From: Rhodobiaceae bacterium | GTDB lineage: Bacteria; Pseudomonadota; Alphaproteobacteria; Parvibaculales; Parvibaculaceae | Assembly: GCA_002715765.1 (NCBI GenBank) | Contig: PAZY01000022.1 | Coordinates: forward strand, 5,795-64,677 | Direction of reading: 5' to 3' | DNA: 58,883 bases | Shown here: positions 1-7,997 of the stretch, in pieces | Numbering within the stretch: the first letter of the stretch is position 1 | Layout of the letters: each line of letters opens with the position of its first letter | The notes under the pieces: model-generated | What the model was told of the DNA's origin: nothing | The model's database searches: none | What the model saw: the letters and a program-made list of their open reading frames with translations, nothing else | Translations under genes and position numbers: made by a program

Positions 1-905
1 CGCGCAGGAGGGAAAAACTCAGCGCGGGTAAACATGCCCGGCTTGATCGCATAGTCGCTGTTGGCAAGACCAACCCGTACCTCCGCCGAACGGGTGGAAG
101 GGTCAACCCGATCGTTGAAGATGTGAATCTCGCTTTCAAAAACCTGATCCAGCCCGTCCACATAGACCCGGGCGGCTGTACCGACGGATAATTGACCGAC
201 ATAGATTTCCGGTACATTTACAATGGCGCCGACAATGTCGATTTTCATGATTTGCACAACGCCGGAGGGGCCGCCCATGCCACCGCCGCCGCCACGTGTA
301 GACATGAATTTGCCTTCGTAAATGTCCTGACGGGTGACGACACCGTCGAAAGGCGCCAGAACCGTCGCATCGGAAAGCGCCTGGCGTGCACTGTCCAGCC
401 GGGCCCGGGCAATACCCACCCGGGCAGATGCGATATCTGCTTTTGTTTGAACATTGTCGAGTTGGCCAATGGAGGCAACACCCTTGCCTTGCAGCTCCTT
501 GATCCGGTCAAGCTCGCGTCTTGTGTTGCGGGCTTCAGCTTCCGCAAGCTTGAATTCATTCTCCAGTTCCCGAACCCGGATCCGCAGTTCAACATCTCGT
601 GTCTTGAAGAGGGGGGCGCCTTCGGCAACCTTGTCCCCCACACGGACGAAAACTTCTTCAATGATGCCATCGACAAGAGGTCCCACATCCGTTGTCTTCT
701 GTGCGGCAATAGTACCGGTCCCCGTAATTGGACTGACAAGCTCTTCCGCATTCACGGATACCGAAAAGACAGGGACAGCCTGAATACTTGACGTTGCGTC
801 TCCCGTTTTTTCGTCTGTGTCTTCACCGCACGCAGACAAGAGGAACGCTGCGACAATCACGGCGATGGGCGCGAGGTGTTTATTAGTCCGTATACGAAAG
901 AACAT
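1..905 (-). CDS. RND efflux periplasmic adaptor (HlyD/MFP family), lipoprotein, 3' end outside window
   Basis: Reading the minus strand from the ATG at 905 gives at least 301 codons that stay open to the window edge, so the C-terminus is missing. The N-terminus is a lipoprotein signal: basic start, hydrophobic stretch, then the lipobox LLSAC with the lipidated Cys near residue 26. After it come a first beta-barrel/lipoyl half (VGPLVDGIIEEVFVRVGDKV), a coiled-coil hairpin rich in Glu, Leu and Arg, the second lipoyl half (ATVLAPFDGVVTRQDIYEGK) and a Gly-rich stretch before the beta-barrel. This order is that of adaptors joining an inner-membrane RND pump to an outer-membrane channel. The pump gene would lie off the left edge. 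It diverges from a MarR gene, which probably controls it. Family is secure; substrate is unknown. Confidence 0.88.
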   Translation of the reverse strand, partial: MFFRIRTNKHLAPIAVIVAAFLLSACGEDTDEKTGDATSSIQAVPVFSVSVNAEELVSPITGTGTIAAQKTTDVGPLVDGIIEEVFVRVGDKVAEGAPLFKTRDVELRIRVRELENEFKLAEAEARNTRRELDRIKELQGKGVASIGQLDNVQTKADIASARVGIARARLDSARQALSDATVLAPFDGVVTRQDIYEGKFMSTRGGGGGMGGPSGVVQIMKIDIVGAIVNVPEIYVGQLSVGTAARVYVDGLDQVFESEIHIFNDRVDPSTRSAEVRVGLANSDYAIKPGMFTRAEFFPPA

Positions 906-977
906 GGAATGCCTGCATTTGCTTTGGGTTTTGCATTTTATGGCAAAACTCGTATTTTTATAGTTTAAAGTTGCGAC

Positions 978-1005
978 GATTATAGTAACCATGGTTAGTA
1001 TAATC
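978..1005. promoter_or_regulatory. 28-bp palindrome, probable MarR operator
   Basis: A 28-bp inverted repeat is centred between 991 and 992 with AACCATGGTT at its core. Every base pair matches except 985/998. It lies between the divergent efflux adaptor (start 905) and marR (start 1105), where an autoregulated MarR dimer would bind. The sequence symmetry is direct observation; the binding protein is inference. Confidence 0.7.
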
Positions 1006-1104
1006 CAGTTTTAGATTTCCGTTCAGAATTTGGGGCAGGCTGAGGTTTGAACGTCGGGAGAGAAGAGCCTAAAAATGGGGTCATACATTGGGACCGGGTG
1101 CTGA

Positions 1105-1653
1105 ATGGAAGACGACGGCTATCAGTTTGAGCGCACATTTGGCTGGCTTCTGCATGACACGCAGCGATTGATCCGGCGCAACTGGGAGCGAGGGCTAAAA
1201 ACGACGGGGATCGGTATATCCGAGCCTCAGGCACGCGTTCTGGCCTTTCTTTATCGGCAGGAAGGCGGGTTGACCCAAACACAGTTGGCGCTGGAATTGG
1301 GAATGGAAAAGGCCCCCTTGGGGCGTTTGCTTGACCGTATGGAGGAGGGCGCGCTTGTCGAGCGCCGTAGTGATCCGGCAGACCGCCGGGCGCGTATGGT
1401 CTTTATCACCGATCTGGGCATGGCTCATCTGCCGGTGATGAAAGAGACCACCCGCGTCGTCTTTTCCCGCGCGTTCGCCGGTGTACCGGAAGCGAAGGTC
1501 GATGTCCTTCTGGACGTGCTGGAGGCGATGCGGGCGAATCTGAGTGCGCTGGAAGCAGAACCCGCACCAGCACCCCCGTCCCGTGCAACGCCCGAACCCC
1601 GGTTAACAGCAGCAGACCCGCAAAAAAAATCTACGGAACCCCGCCAAGCGTGA
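1105..1653 (+). CDS. MarR family transcriptional regulator
   Basis: The 182-residue protein has the MarR winged-helix layout. An N-terminal dimerisation helix (about 8-30) is followed by helices ending in ISEPQARVLAFLYRQ, a recognition helix around LELGMEKAPLGRLLDRMEE (about 65-84) and a wing with the family signature SDPADRRARMVFIT (about 90-103). The C-terminal 35 residues are Pro/Ala-rich and longer than in most members. It is divergent from an RND adaptor lipoprotein with a near-perfect 28-bp palindrome between them, so it most likely represses that efflux operon and itself and is released by a small aromatic or antimicrobial ligand. Ligand is unknown. No strong Shine-Dalgarno is visible before the ATG. 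Confidence 0.88.
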   Translation: MEDDGYQFERTFGWLLHDTQRLIRRNWERGLKTTGIGISEPQARVLAFLYRQEGGLTQTQLALELGMEKAPLGRLLDRMEEGALVERRSDPADRRARMVFITDLGMAHLPVMKETTRVVFSRAFAGVPEAKVDVLLDVLEAMRANLSALEAEPAPAPPSRATPEPRLTAADPQKKSTEPRQA

Positions 1654-1864
1654 CCCTGCGTCAAAAGCAAATTACGCGGAATAGAGCCGTTTAGCGCCTT
1701 GATTCCCCTTGCCTTCCAGCTAATTGCCGCAAGAATACAAGGCGAAAGCAAACTACTAACTTTGTGCTGGGCCCCTCCCTTATTGATGACATGCGGGAGG
1801 ATGGGCTTGAGCGCGCAAATAATCTGACGGGCCATGTACCCGTAAGGATGAGACGGGAGACGAC

Positions 1865-2989
1865 ATGAACTTCGATTTCTCAGATGACCAGAAGCTCTTG
1901 AAAGAGCAGGTCCGAAAGTTCCTGAGCGACAAATGCGGGCTGGATCGTGTCCGCAAGGTTTTGGATGGTGATGAGCCTTTCGCAAAGGATGTGTGGGACG
2001 GCCTGGTGGAAATGGGCCTCACAGGGACAGCTATTCCCGAAGAATACGGGGGGCTGGGCCTTGGCGCGTTGGAGCTTTGCGTGATCGCGGAAGAACTGGG
2101 GCGCGCTGCGGCACCGGTGCCGTTTTCAAGTTCCGTTTATCTGGCATCCGAAGCGCTGATCGTTGCAGGTACCGAAGCGCAGAAACAAGCATGGCTGCCA
2201 AAGCTGGCAAGCGGCGAAGTGATCGGCACGTTCGCGATGTCCGAAGGTCCGACAGCGGCAAGCCCGCGCACGGTCCAGACGAGCCTTGCAGATGGCAAGT
2301 TGAATGGCGTCAAGATCCCTGTCCCGGACGGTGATATCGCGGACTTTGCCGTTGTGCTGGTCAATACAGGTGGCAAAGGCGACCGCGCTTTGTCTCTCGC
2401 ACTGGTGGACCTGAAGGGTGCAGGCGTAACCCGCGAGGCGATCAAAACCATCGACCCGACACGGTCCCATGCAACCATTACATTTAAGGACGCTCCGGCA
2501 GAGCTGATGGGCACCGAGGGTGAAGGTTGGTCCTATACAGGCACCGTGTTTGACTCAGCCGCCGTGTTGATGGCGTTCGAACAAGTGGGCGGGGCAGAAA
2601 CCGCGATGTGGATGGCGCGGGACTATGCGCTCGAGCGTTATGCTTTCGGTCGTCTGATTGGTTCTTATCAAGCCGTCAAACACAAGATCGCCGATATGTA
2701 TGTGAAGTTGGAATTGGCTCGGTCCAACTGCTACTTCGGTGCCATGATGCTGAACGACAAAGGGGCGGAATTGCCTGAAGCTGCGGCCGCTGCGCGCATC
2801 TCGGCAACAGAGGCCTATCGTTTTGCAGCCCAGGAAAACATCCAGGTCCATGGCGGCATTGGCTACACCTGGGAGGCGGATACCCAGTTCTATTTCCGTC
2901 GTTCCAAACTGTTGGCATTGGCTCTTGGCAGTGCGCTTGAGTGGAAAGACAAGCTGGTCGCGCGTCTTGAAGCACGCAACGCTGCCTGA
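1865..2989 (+). CDS. acyl-CoA dehydrogenase (first subunit of a pair)
   Basis: The 374-residue protein has the acyl-CoA dehydrogenase fold: N-terminal helical domain (MNFDFSDDQKLLKEQVRKFL), a middle beta domain (TFAMSEGP) and a C-terminal helical domain with the FAD-contacting segments YAFGRLIGSYQAVKHKIADM and VHGGIGYTWE. These flavoproteins introduce the alpha,beta double bond in acyl-CoA thioesters and pass electrons to ETF. A second dehydrogenase begins 41 bp downstream, so the two are one operon. Paired dehydrogenases of this size (374 plus 405 residues) can form mixed alpha2beta2 enzymes for branched or steroid side-chain acyl-CoAs; that assembly is inference. The start follows GGGAGACGAC. 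Substrate cannot be told from sequence. Confidence 0.9.
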   Translation: MNFDFSDDQKLLKEQVRKFLSDKCGLDRVRKVLDGDEPFAKDVWDGLVEMGLTGTAIPEEYGGLGLGALELCVIAEELGRAAAPVPFSSSVYLASEALIVAGTEAQKQAWLPKLASGEVIGTFAMSEGPTAASPRTVQTSLADGKLNGVKIPVPDGDIADFAVVLVNTGGKGDRALSLALVDLKGAGVTREAIKTIDPTRSHATITFKDAPAELMGTEGEGWSYTGTVFDSAAVLMAFEQVGGAETAMWMARDYALERYAFGRLIGSYQAVKHKIADMYVKLELARSNCYFGAMMLNDKGAELPEAAAAARISATEAYRFAAQENIQVHGGIGYTWEADTQFYFRRSKLLALALGSALEWKDKLVARLEARNAA

Positions 2990-3030
2990 TTTTGAAGCCT
3001 TTATACGAATTCGAACATTGGAGATGATCC

Positions 3031-4248
3031 ATGGATTTTAACGATACACCTGAAGAAGCCGCCTACCGCGCCAAAGCTCGCGAATGGTTGGACAAGAATG
3101 CCAAGCGCAAGCAGAACAGCAAGGAAGCTTTGCCTCCCATGAGCCTGGAGCAGGCACTGGAGCGCGCGCGTAAATGGCAGCGCACAAAAGCAGATGGTGG
3201 CTTTGCCTGTATCACATGGCCGAAGGAATATGGGGGGCAGGGCGGCACCTCTATCCAGAACGTGATCTATTCACAGGAAGAGTCGAAATACCTCGTGCCC
3301 GGCGGTTTCTATGCCATTGGTCTTGGCATGTGTCTGCCAACGGTTCTTGCATGGGGCACCGAAGAGCATAAAGCACGCTATGTGGAGCCTGCTGTTAAGG
3401 GCGACGAAATCTGGTGTCAGCTTTTCTCCGAGCCTGCAGGCGGGTCAGACGTTGCCGGTCTTCGCACCAAGGCGGAGAAGGATGGCGATGACTGGATCAT
3501 CAACGGTCAGAAAGTGTGGACCTCGGGCGCGCATTATTGTGACTTCGGCATTGTCGTTGTGCGCACAGACCCGACTGTGCCAAAGCACAAGGGCCTCACC
3601 ATGTTTATCATCGACATGAAGAGCCCCGGTGTTGAAGTCCGTCCGATCAAACAGATGTCTGGCGAAAGCGAGTTCAACGAAGTCTTCTTCACCAATGTGC
3701 GTATTCCGGACTCCAATCGTCTGGGGCAGCCGGGCGACGGTTGGAAAGTGGCACTCACAACGCTGATGAACGAACGCCTTGCTGTGGGCGGCGGCGGCGG
3801 TGCCGACTGGGAAGAGCTGATGGCCATGGGGCGCGAAGCCGAGATGGAGCAGATGGCGGCCATGGCAAACGGTGCCGTGCGTGAGCGTCTGGCAGACTGG
3901 TATGTGCAGACACAAGGGCTGAAATATACCCGCTTCCGCACACTGACCGCCTTGTCCAAGGGGCAGACGCCGGGGCCGGAAAGCTCGATTTCCAAAATTG
4001 TGTCGGCGGCAAAAATGCAGGATCTGGGTGCCTTCGCGATGGATCTGCAAGGACAGGCAGGCATCATTCGTGATCGCGATATCGCACCACAAGGAGCCGT
4101 GTTCCAGAACCAGTGGATCGGCGGCGCGGGATATCGCATCGCCGGTGGTACCGACGAAATCCTGCGCAAAGTTGTTGGCGAACGGGTACTCGGCCTGCCG
4201 CAGGACATTCGTGTGGACAAGACAGCGCCTTACAACGAACTCAAATAG
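3031..4248 (+). CDS. acyl-CoA dehydrogenase (second subunit of a pair)
   Basis: A 405-residue acyl-CoA dehydrogenase. Recognisable pieces are the N-terminal helical domain (DFNDTPEEAAYRAKAREWL), ITWPKEYGGQGG, the middle domain signature WCQLFSEPAGGSDVAGLRTK, WIINGQKVWTSGAHY, and the C-terminal GGAGYRIAGGTDEILRKVVGERVLGLP that contacts FAD and the partner subunit. The ATG follows TTGGAGATGATCC, a good ribosome binding site. It shares an operon with the dehydrogenase just upstream and ends in a strong rho-independent terminator 24 bp after the stop. The pairing suggests a heteromeric enzyme acting on bulky acyl-CoA; substrate is not determinable here. Confidence 0.92.
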   Translation: MDFNDTPEEAAYRAKAREWLDKNAKRKQNSKEALPPMSLEQALERARKWQRTKADGGFACITWPKEYGGQGGTSIQNVIYSQEESKYLVPGGFYAIGLGMCLPTVLAWGTEEHKARYVEPAVKGDEIWCQLFSEPAGGSDVAGLRTKAEKDGDDWIINGQKVWTSGAHYCDFGIVVVRTDPTVPKHKGLTMFIIDMKSPGVEVRPIKQMSGESEFNEVFFTNVRIPDSNRLGQPGDGWKVALTTLMNERLAVGGGGGADWEELMAMGREAEMEQMAAMANGAVRERLADWYVQTQGLKYTRFRTLTALSKGQTPGPESSISKIVSAAKMQDLGAFAMDLQGQAGIIRDRDIAPQGAVFQNQWIGGAGYRIAGGTDEILRKVVGERVLGLPQDIRVDKTAPYNELK

Positions 4249-4272
4249 TTCCTGTTATGCAAGACAGCATCA

Positions 4273-4307
4273 AGCCCGCGAGTTTGTTCTCGCGGGCTTT
4301 TATTTTG
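4273..4307 (+). terminator. rho-independent terminator of the acyl-CoA dehydrogenase pair
   Basis: A perfect 10-bp stem (AGCCCGCGAG at 4273-4282, CTCGCGGGCT at 4289-4298) with a 6-nt loop TTTGTT is followed by TTTATTTT. It overlaps the stop codon of the convergent HxlR gene (4300-4302). The stem-loop is nearly identical to the terminator at 6292-6322. Confidence 0.88.
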
Positions 4308-5259
4308 CCCCTCGTCCCGCCTTGTGTGAGAACGTCACATCGTGGCTGAAAACTTGTGCCTCACAACACGCGCATATGACCATAGGGATGAGCGGCTTGC
4401 CGCATTGTTTGTGCAAGCAGGACGGGGGTGTGCCTGCAGCATTGAGCCAGCGTTCGCCCCATGAGAGCATCAAGATACCCACCCTGAACAGGTCCTTGCC
4501 CGCCGCCGTCAAGCGATATGCGTATCGGGGGGGATGTGTCTGATAGAGAACTTTCTCAAACACTGCTTCATCGGTCAGGTGTTTCAACCGCGAAGACAAT
4601 GTGCTTCTGGCAATTGCCAGGCGAGACTGCCAGGTTTCAAAATGCTCGGCGCCTTGAAAAGCTTCCTTGAGGATCATCATCGTCCACTGGTCGCCGATGA
4701 CCGCCAGTGTGCGCGCAACTGAATCGTTTCTTGTGTCGCGCTCGAAAGCACTGGTCATCAATTGACGGCGAACTTCAAATTGCGGTGGAGGAGCCGTTGT
4801 CGCCAGAGGGCGCCATTCAAGGTCATCCAGACCAAACGGTTGTGCGCACGCGCTGCAGACAAGCTTTGGGTGCAATCTCTTTCCACAAGAACGATGAATA
4901 AGTTGGAGGCTTGGCCGTGGTTTGGAGCGGCGCCACCGGTCCCCCCAGTCTTTCATCATCAAAGTCATGCTGTAAACGTCATGACCTCTTTCGCTCAGCA
5001 GATATTCAAACCGGACAGGCCGGTCAGAATATGGCCTTTTACGGAGCACCCCTTCCTCTACCAACCAGGACAGTCGTTCGGTCAGTCGCGCGCGCGGGAT
5101 AGCCAGCGCCTGGAGGAAATCCTCAAACCGTCTAACGCCAAAAAATGCTTCGCGCAAAATGAAGAAGGTCCAACCGTCCCCGAGAATACGAAAGGCCCGA
5201 AACAGGGGGGAGGAACCCGGCTGGGTCGGCGCGTGCGATGGTGAATCTGCTTTTCTCAT
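4300..5259 (-). CDS. tandem HxlR-type winged-helix transcriptional regulator
   Basis: The 319-residue protein carries two complete HxlR domains. The first (about 15-110) has ILGDGWTFFILREAFFGVRRFEDF and LTERLSWLVEEGVLRKRPY; the second (about 185-285) has VIGDQWTMMILKEAFQGAEHFETW and STLSSRLKHLTDEAVFEKVLY. Each is followed by a short Cys-bearing tail (LVCSAC and VICACCE), which look like a degenerate zinc-binding pair. Single HxlR proteins are usually 100-160 residues and dimerise, so this is a fused pseudo-dimer. It diverges from an enoyl-CoA hydratase gene, with repeated sites between them, and probably regulates that gene and itself. ATG at 5259 follows AAAGGCC. Effector is unknown; an acyl-CoA or aromatic signal is plausible. 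Confidence 0.85.
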   Translation of the reverse strand: MRKADSPSHAPTQPGSSPLFRAFRILGDGWTFFILREAFFGVRRFEDFLQALAIPRARLTERLSWLVEEGVLRKRPYSDRPVRFEYLLSERGHDVYSMTLMMKDWGDRWRRSKPRPSLQLIHRSCGKRLHPKLVCSACAQPFGLDDLEWRPLATTAPPPQFEVRRQLMTSAFERDTRNDSVARTLAVIGDQWTMMILKEAFQGAEHFETWQSRLAIARSTLSSRLKHLTDEAVFEKVLYQTHPPRYAYRLTAAGKDLFRVGILMLSWGERWLNAAGTPPSCLHKQCGKPLIPMVICACCEAQVFSHDVTFSHKAGRGAK

Positions 5260-5293
5260 AAGGCCTTTATATCGTTGGTACGCAGATAGTCCA

Positions 5294-5349
5294 ATAACAA
5301 GATTGACTCAGTCTCATAACGAGATGTAATAAAGTCTCGTAACAAGACT
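5294..5349. promoter_or_regulatory. repeated operator sites between tandem HxlR gene and enoyl-CoA hydratase
   Basis: Three direct copies of a TAAC(A/G)AGA core occur, in AATAACAAGATTGA (5293-5306), CATAACGAGATG (5315-5326) and CGTAACAAGACT (5338-5349). The last two are also inverted repeats: TCTC-N5-GAGA at 5312-5324 and AGTCT-N7-AGACT at 5333-5349, with centres about 23 bp apart, or two helical turns. They fill the divergent promoter region and end 26 bp before the hydratase start. Probable binding array for the tandem HxlR protein. Confidence 0.6.
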
Positions 5350-5375
5350 AATGATAAATCACGGGAAGGAAGATT

Positions 5376-6266
5376 ATGAGCAAAACAGCACACGGATTTC
5401 ACCGCGCCACCGAAACGGTGCCGCAATGCGAGCATCTGATTTTTGAGGAGAAGGGGGATGTTGCCTACATCACGCTGAACAGACCGGAAGTGATCAATGC
5501 GCTGTCCATCGATCTGTCACGTGAATTTTGCGAAACACTTGAATATGTGCGCGACCAGGCGCACTTGCACATTCTTGTCATCAAAGGTGCGGGTGAAAAT
5601 TTCTGCGCAGGGGATGATTTGACGGAAATGGCATCTGGGTCCTGGGGCCATGCCAATCAGGTTATGCGCCGGGTCCGGTACTATCAGCACATGGCCAACA
5701 CACTGGAAGAACTGGACAAAATTACCATATGCGCCGTTGATGGTTATTGCGTAGGTGGGGGACTGGAAATCACGATGGCGTGCGACTTCGTCATCTGTAC
5801 CAACCGGGTAAAATGGGGGATGCCCGAAGTGGATTGGGGGATCACGCCAGGTTGGGGCGGGACGACACGCATGGCGCGGCTCATTGGTCGCCGAATGACG
5901 AAGGAAATCAATCTGCTGGGCGCGCTTCATTCTCCCTGGCGGGGCCTCGAACTGGGGTTGTTCAACCGCGTCGTGCCAGATGACGAACTGGCGGGGGAAA
6001 CGCAAGCCCTCATTGAGCTTCTGCAATGCAAGAACCACCAGGGGTTGCGGCAACTTAAATTCACGATCAACAAGAATGTGGAAGCCGATCTGTATACAGC
6101 ACAGGCTTTCGAAGCGCTGGGAGCTGCCCTGACAGTGTCCATTAACGGAGCGTGGGAAGTGCCGGACGCTGACGGGGCCCACGGGTGGGAGTCTTACCAC
6201 GCAAAAGACAAGAACAGCGCCATACGAAACCGCCGTGAAAAGGCAAAGAATTTCTGGGTTGACTAG
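5376..6266 (+). CDS. enoyl-CoA hydratase/isomerase family protein
   Basis: A 296-residue crotonase-fold enzyme. Key segments are YITLNRPEVINALS, the oxyanion-hole stretch GAGENFCAGDDL, CAVDGYCVGGGLEITMACDF and the active-site region GMPEVDWGITPGWGGTTRMARLIG. The Glu-containing PEVDWGITPG is compatible with hydratase chemistry on trans-2-enoyl-CoA, though isomerase or decarboxylase members share it. It starts 13 bp after AAGGAAG, in a promoter region shared with the divergent tandem HxlR regulator, and ends in a terminator. About 20-30 residues at each end exceed the usual 260-residue length. It would act after the acyl-CoA dehydrogenases in a beta-oxidation-like route. Confidence 0.88.
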   Translation: MSKTAHGFHRATETVPQCEHLIFEEKGDVAYITLNRPEVINALSIDLSREFCETLEYVRDQAHLHILVIKGAGENFCAGDDLTEMASGSWGHANQVMRRVRYYQHMANTLEELDKITICAVDGYCVGGGLEITMACDFVICTNRVKWGMPEVDWGITPGWGGTTRMARLIGRRMTKEINLLGALHSPWRGLELGLFNRVVPDDELAGETQALIELLQCKNHQGLRQLKFTINKNVEADLYTAQAFEALGAALTVSINGAWEVPDADGAHGWESYHAKDKNSAIRNRREKAKNFWVD

Positions 6267-6291
6267 GGAAAGCACCCCTGACGAAAAGCGC

Positions 6292-6322
6292 AGCCCGCGA
6301 GTTTGTTGTCGCGGGCTTTTTT
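6292..6322 (+). terminator. rho-independent terminator after enoyl-CoA hydratase
   Basis: A 9-bp stem (6292-6300 with 6309-6317) with loop GTTTGTTG is followed by a run of six T. Over 26 bases it differs from the terminator at 4273-4298 at only one position. Confidence 0.88.
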
Positions 6323-6376
6323 GTTACGATCCGCAAGGTAATGGGCCCGCACAAATAAGATTAAGGGAGAACGCCT

Positions 6377-7768
6377 CTGCCCACGGCACGCACCTATTCC
6401 GGTAAGCTCGGCAGGCGCATCTCGCTGCTTCCCTATGTCGTGCTTTTGCTGCTCGTGATCGTAGGACTGGGGCTCAGCTTCCGCAGCGAGACCGTACCGC
6501 TCTCCATGGACGATATCTTGAACGAAGGGCGGCTGGTCGTCGTCACGAGAAATGCACCAACCAGTTTCTACCTGGGTCGTGAGGGAGAGCCGACCGGCTT
6601 CGAAGCTGATCTCGCGCGCGGGTTTGCCAAAAGCCTGAATGTCACGGTGGATTTCATCGCGCTGGACGATATCTCGGATATTCTGGACTGGGTGCAGGCA
6701 GGGCGGGCGCACATTGCTGCCGCCGGGTTGGCCCGGACGACACTGCGTGGAGAGACATACAGGTTCTCACCCCCTTACCACAGCGTGCGCCAGATCGTGG
6801 TTTGCCGCTCCGGCGGAAAGACCCCCAAGACCCTTTCTGACATGGGCGAAGTGGATCTGGTCGTCACGGCGGAGAGCGCACATGCCGACGCGCTGCGCCA
6901 GCTGGTCAGTGCGCACGATGGACTTGAGTGGACGGAGGAGACGACGTCACCCGAAGCGTTGATGCAAGCGGTGTGGGAGGCGGAGATCGACTGCACAATT
7001 GCCGATGAACCTCTGTTTGATATTGTGCGTCATCAGCACCCTGAACTGATCGAAGCCTTCACGCTGGTGGAGGCAGAGCCGCTTGCCTGGATTGTGACAC
7101 CGGGCGCGGACGAACTGGCGGCGAAGATCGACGAATGGATGACCGCACCCAAAACCAGACAGGGGATCGAACGTCTGATTGCGGCAAATTTTGGTTTCTT
7201 CCGCAATTTCGATTATGTGGATCTGGCGCGTTTCCATCGTGACATCGAAGACGTGTTGCCTGGGTACGAACGCGACCTGCGTCTGGCGGCGCGGCGTAAC
7301 GATATTCCCTGGCGGTTGCTGGCTGCGATGGCCTATCAGGAAAGCCGTTGGGACCCGGAGGCAAAAAGCCGCACGGGGGTAAGAGGGCTGATGATGCTCA
7401 CCCAGCCTGCCGCCAGAGCGGTGGGTGTCGAAGACAGGACCGATCCCCAGGAAAGCATCTGGGGCGGTGCGCGCTATTTTGCAAACATGCTGGCGCGCGT
7501 ACCGGAAGGTGTCGTCGGCGAGGATCGGATATGGTTTGCCCTTGCCGCCTACAATATGGGGATGGGCCACGTTTATGACGCCCGTACCCTGGCTGCCCGC
7601 AGGGGGTTGAACAAAAACCACTGGGCTGATGTGAAATCTGTCTTGAAAGACCTTTCCAAACGGGAAGTTTACGCAACACTGAAGCATGGCCGTGCCCGCG
7701 GATATGAGGCCCGCCATTATGTGGAGCAGGTTCGCACCTATTGGCATGTGCTGAAACAGACGAGATAG
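6377..7768 (+). CDS. mltF: membrane-bound lytic murein transglycosylase F (MltF-like)
   Basis: Two domains are visible: a solute-binding-protein type 3 domain (about 45-275; LVVVTRNAPTSFYLGREGEP, FEADLARGF) and a C-terminal goose-lysozyme-like SLT domain with catalytic Glu in AMAYQESRWDPEAKS, then GLMMLTQPAAR, GARYF and FALAAYNMG. The family cleaves peptidoglycan glycan strands to 1,6-anhydro ends. The start is unusual: no ATG lies upstream in frame, and GTG at 6440 has no ribosome binding site, whereas AAGGGAGA at 6363-6370 sits 6 nt before CTG at 6377. Starting there gives 463 residues with a basic N-terminus ahead of the membrane segment LLPYVVLLLLVIVGLGLSF. The CTG call is inference; the family call is firm. 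It is followed directly by the truncated dusA start. Confidence 0.85.
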   Translation: MPTARTYSGKLGRRISLLPYVVLLLLVIVGLGLSFRSETVPLSMDDILNEGRLVVVTRNAPTSFYLGREGEPTGFEADLARGFAKSLNVTVDFIALDDISDILDWVQAGRAHIAAAGLARTTLRGETYRFSPPYHSVRQIVVCRSGGKTPKTLSDMGEVDLVVTAESAHADALRQLVSAHDGLEWTEETTSPEALMQAVWEAEIDCTIADEPLFDIVRHQHPELIEAFTLVEAEPLAWIVTPGADELAAKIDEWMTAPKTRQGIERLIAANFGFFRNFDYVDLARFHRDIEDVLPGYERDLRLAARRNDIPWRLLAAMAYQESRWDPEAKSRTGVRGLMMLTQPAARAVGVEDRTDPQESIWGGARYFANMLARVPEGVVGEDRIWFALAAYNMGMGHVYDARTLAARRGLNKNHWADVKSVLKDLSKREVYATLKHGRARGYEARHYVEQVRTYWHVLKQTR

Positions 7769-7868
7769 GACGGGACCATCCCGGTGCTTGCCGCGACGGC
7801 CCGGCTGGGCCATATAAGGGGCCATGAGCACTTTGCCCGAGCCTGATCGCCGCTTCTCTGTGGCCCCG

Positions 7869-7885
7869 ATGATGGAGTGGACAGA
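7869..7885 (+). other. left attachment core (attL) in dusA
   Basis: ATGATGGAGTGGACAGA encodes part of the DusA APMMEWTE segment and recurs at 45575-45591 with one G/C difference. Similarity to the right copy falls off beyond the T/A-rich island sequence on the right side. Confidence 0.82.
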
Positions 7886-7929
7886 AAGTTATTTTGTATC
7901 AATGGGTTATGGGGCCACGTGTGCAATGC

Positions 7930-7937
7930 GTGTACAC
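7930..7937. repeat. GTGTACAC box at left island end (integrase arm-type site)
   Basis: GTGTACAC lies 45 bp inside attL. The same 8-mer occurs twice, with a third shorter match, at the right end beside the integrase (45439-45502). Shared boxes flanking the core are expected of integrase arm-binding sites. Confidence 0.5.
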
Positions 7938-7997
7938 TCATAAATAGTTCGTATGAAGAATAAATGGCTATGATTGGTCCTATGATTGAAGCGCGTC

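Larger units (their letters stand above)
7824..7943 (+). pseudogene. dusA: dusA 5' stub cut off by the island
   Basis: The ATG at 7824, preceded by AAGGGGCC, opens a 39-codon frame. Its first 21 residues, MSTLPEPDRRFSVAPMMEWT plus E, match the N-terminus of DusA (compare RFSIAPMMDWTD in the complete gene at 45536). Downstream the reading runs into island sequence and stops at 7941. This is the original dusA start and ribosome binding site, separated from its body by the island. It may still be translated as a short peptide. Confidence 0.88.

Noticed and set aside
192-791. Plus-strand frames over the efflux adaptor
   Set aside because: These are antisense shadows of the minus-strand adaptor, which has a lipobox and full HlyD domain order.
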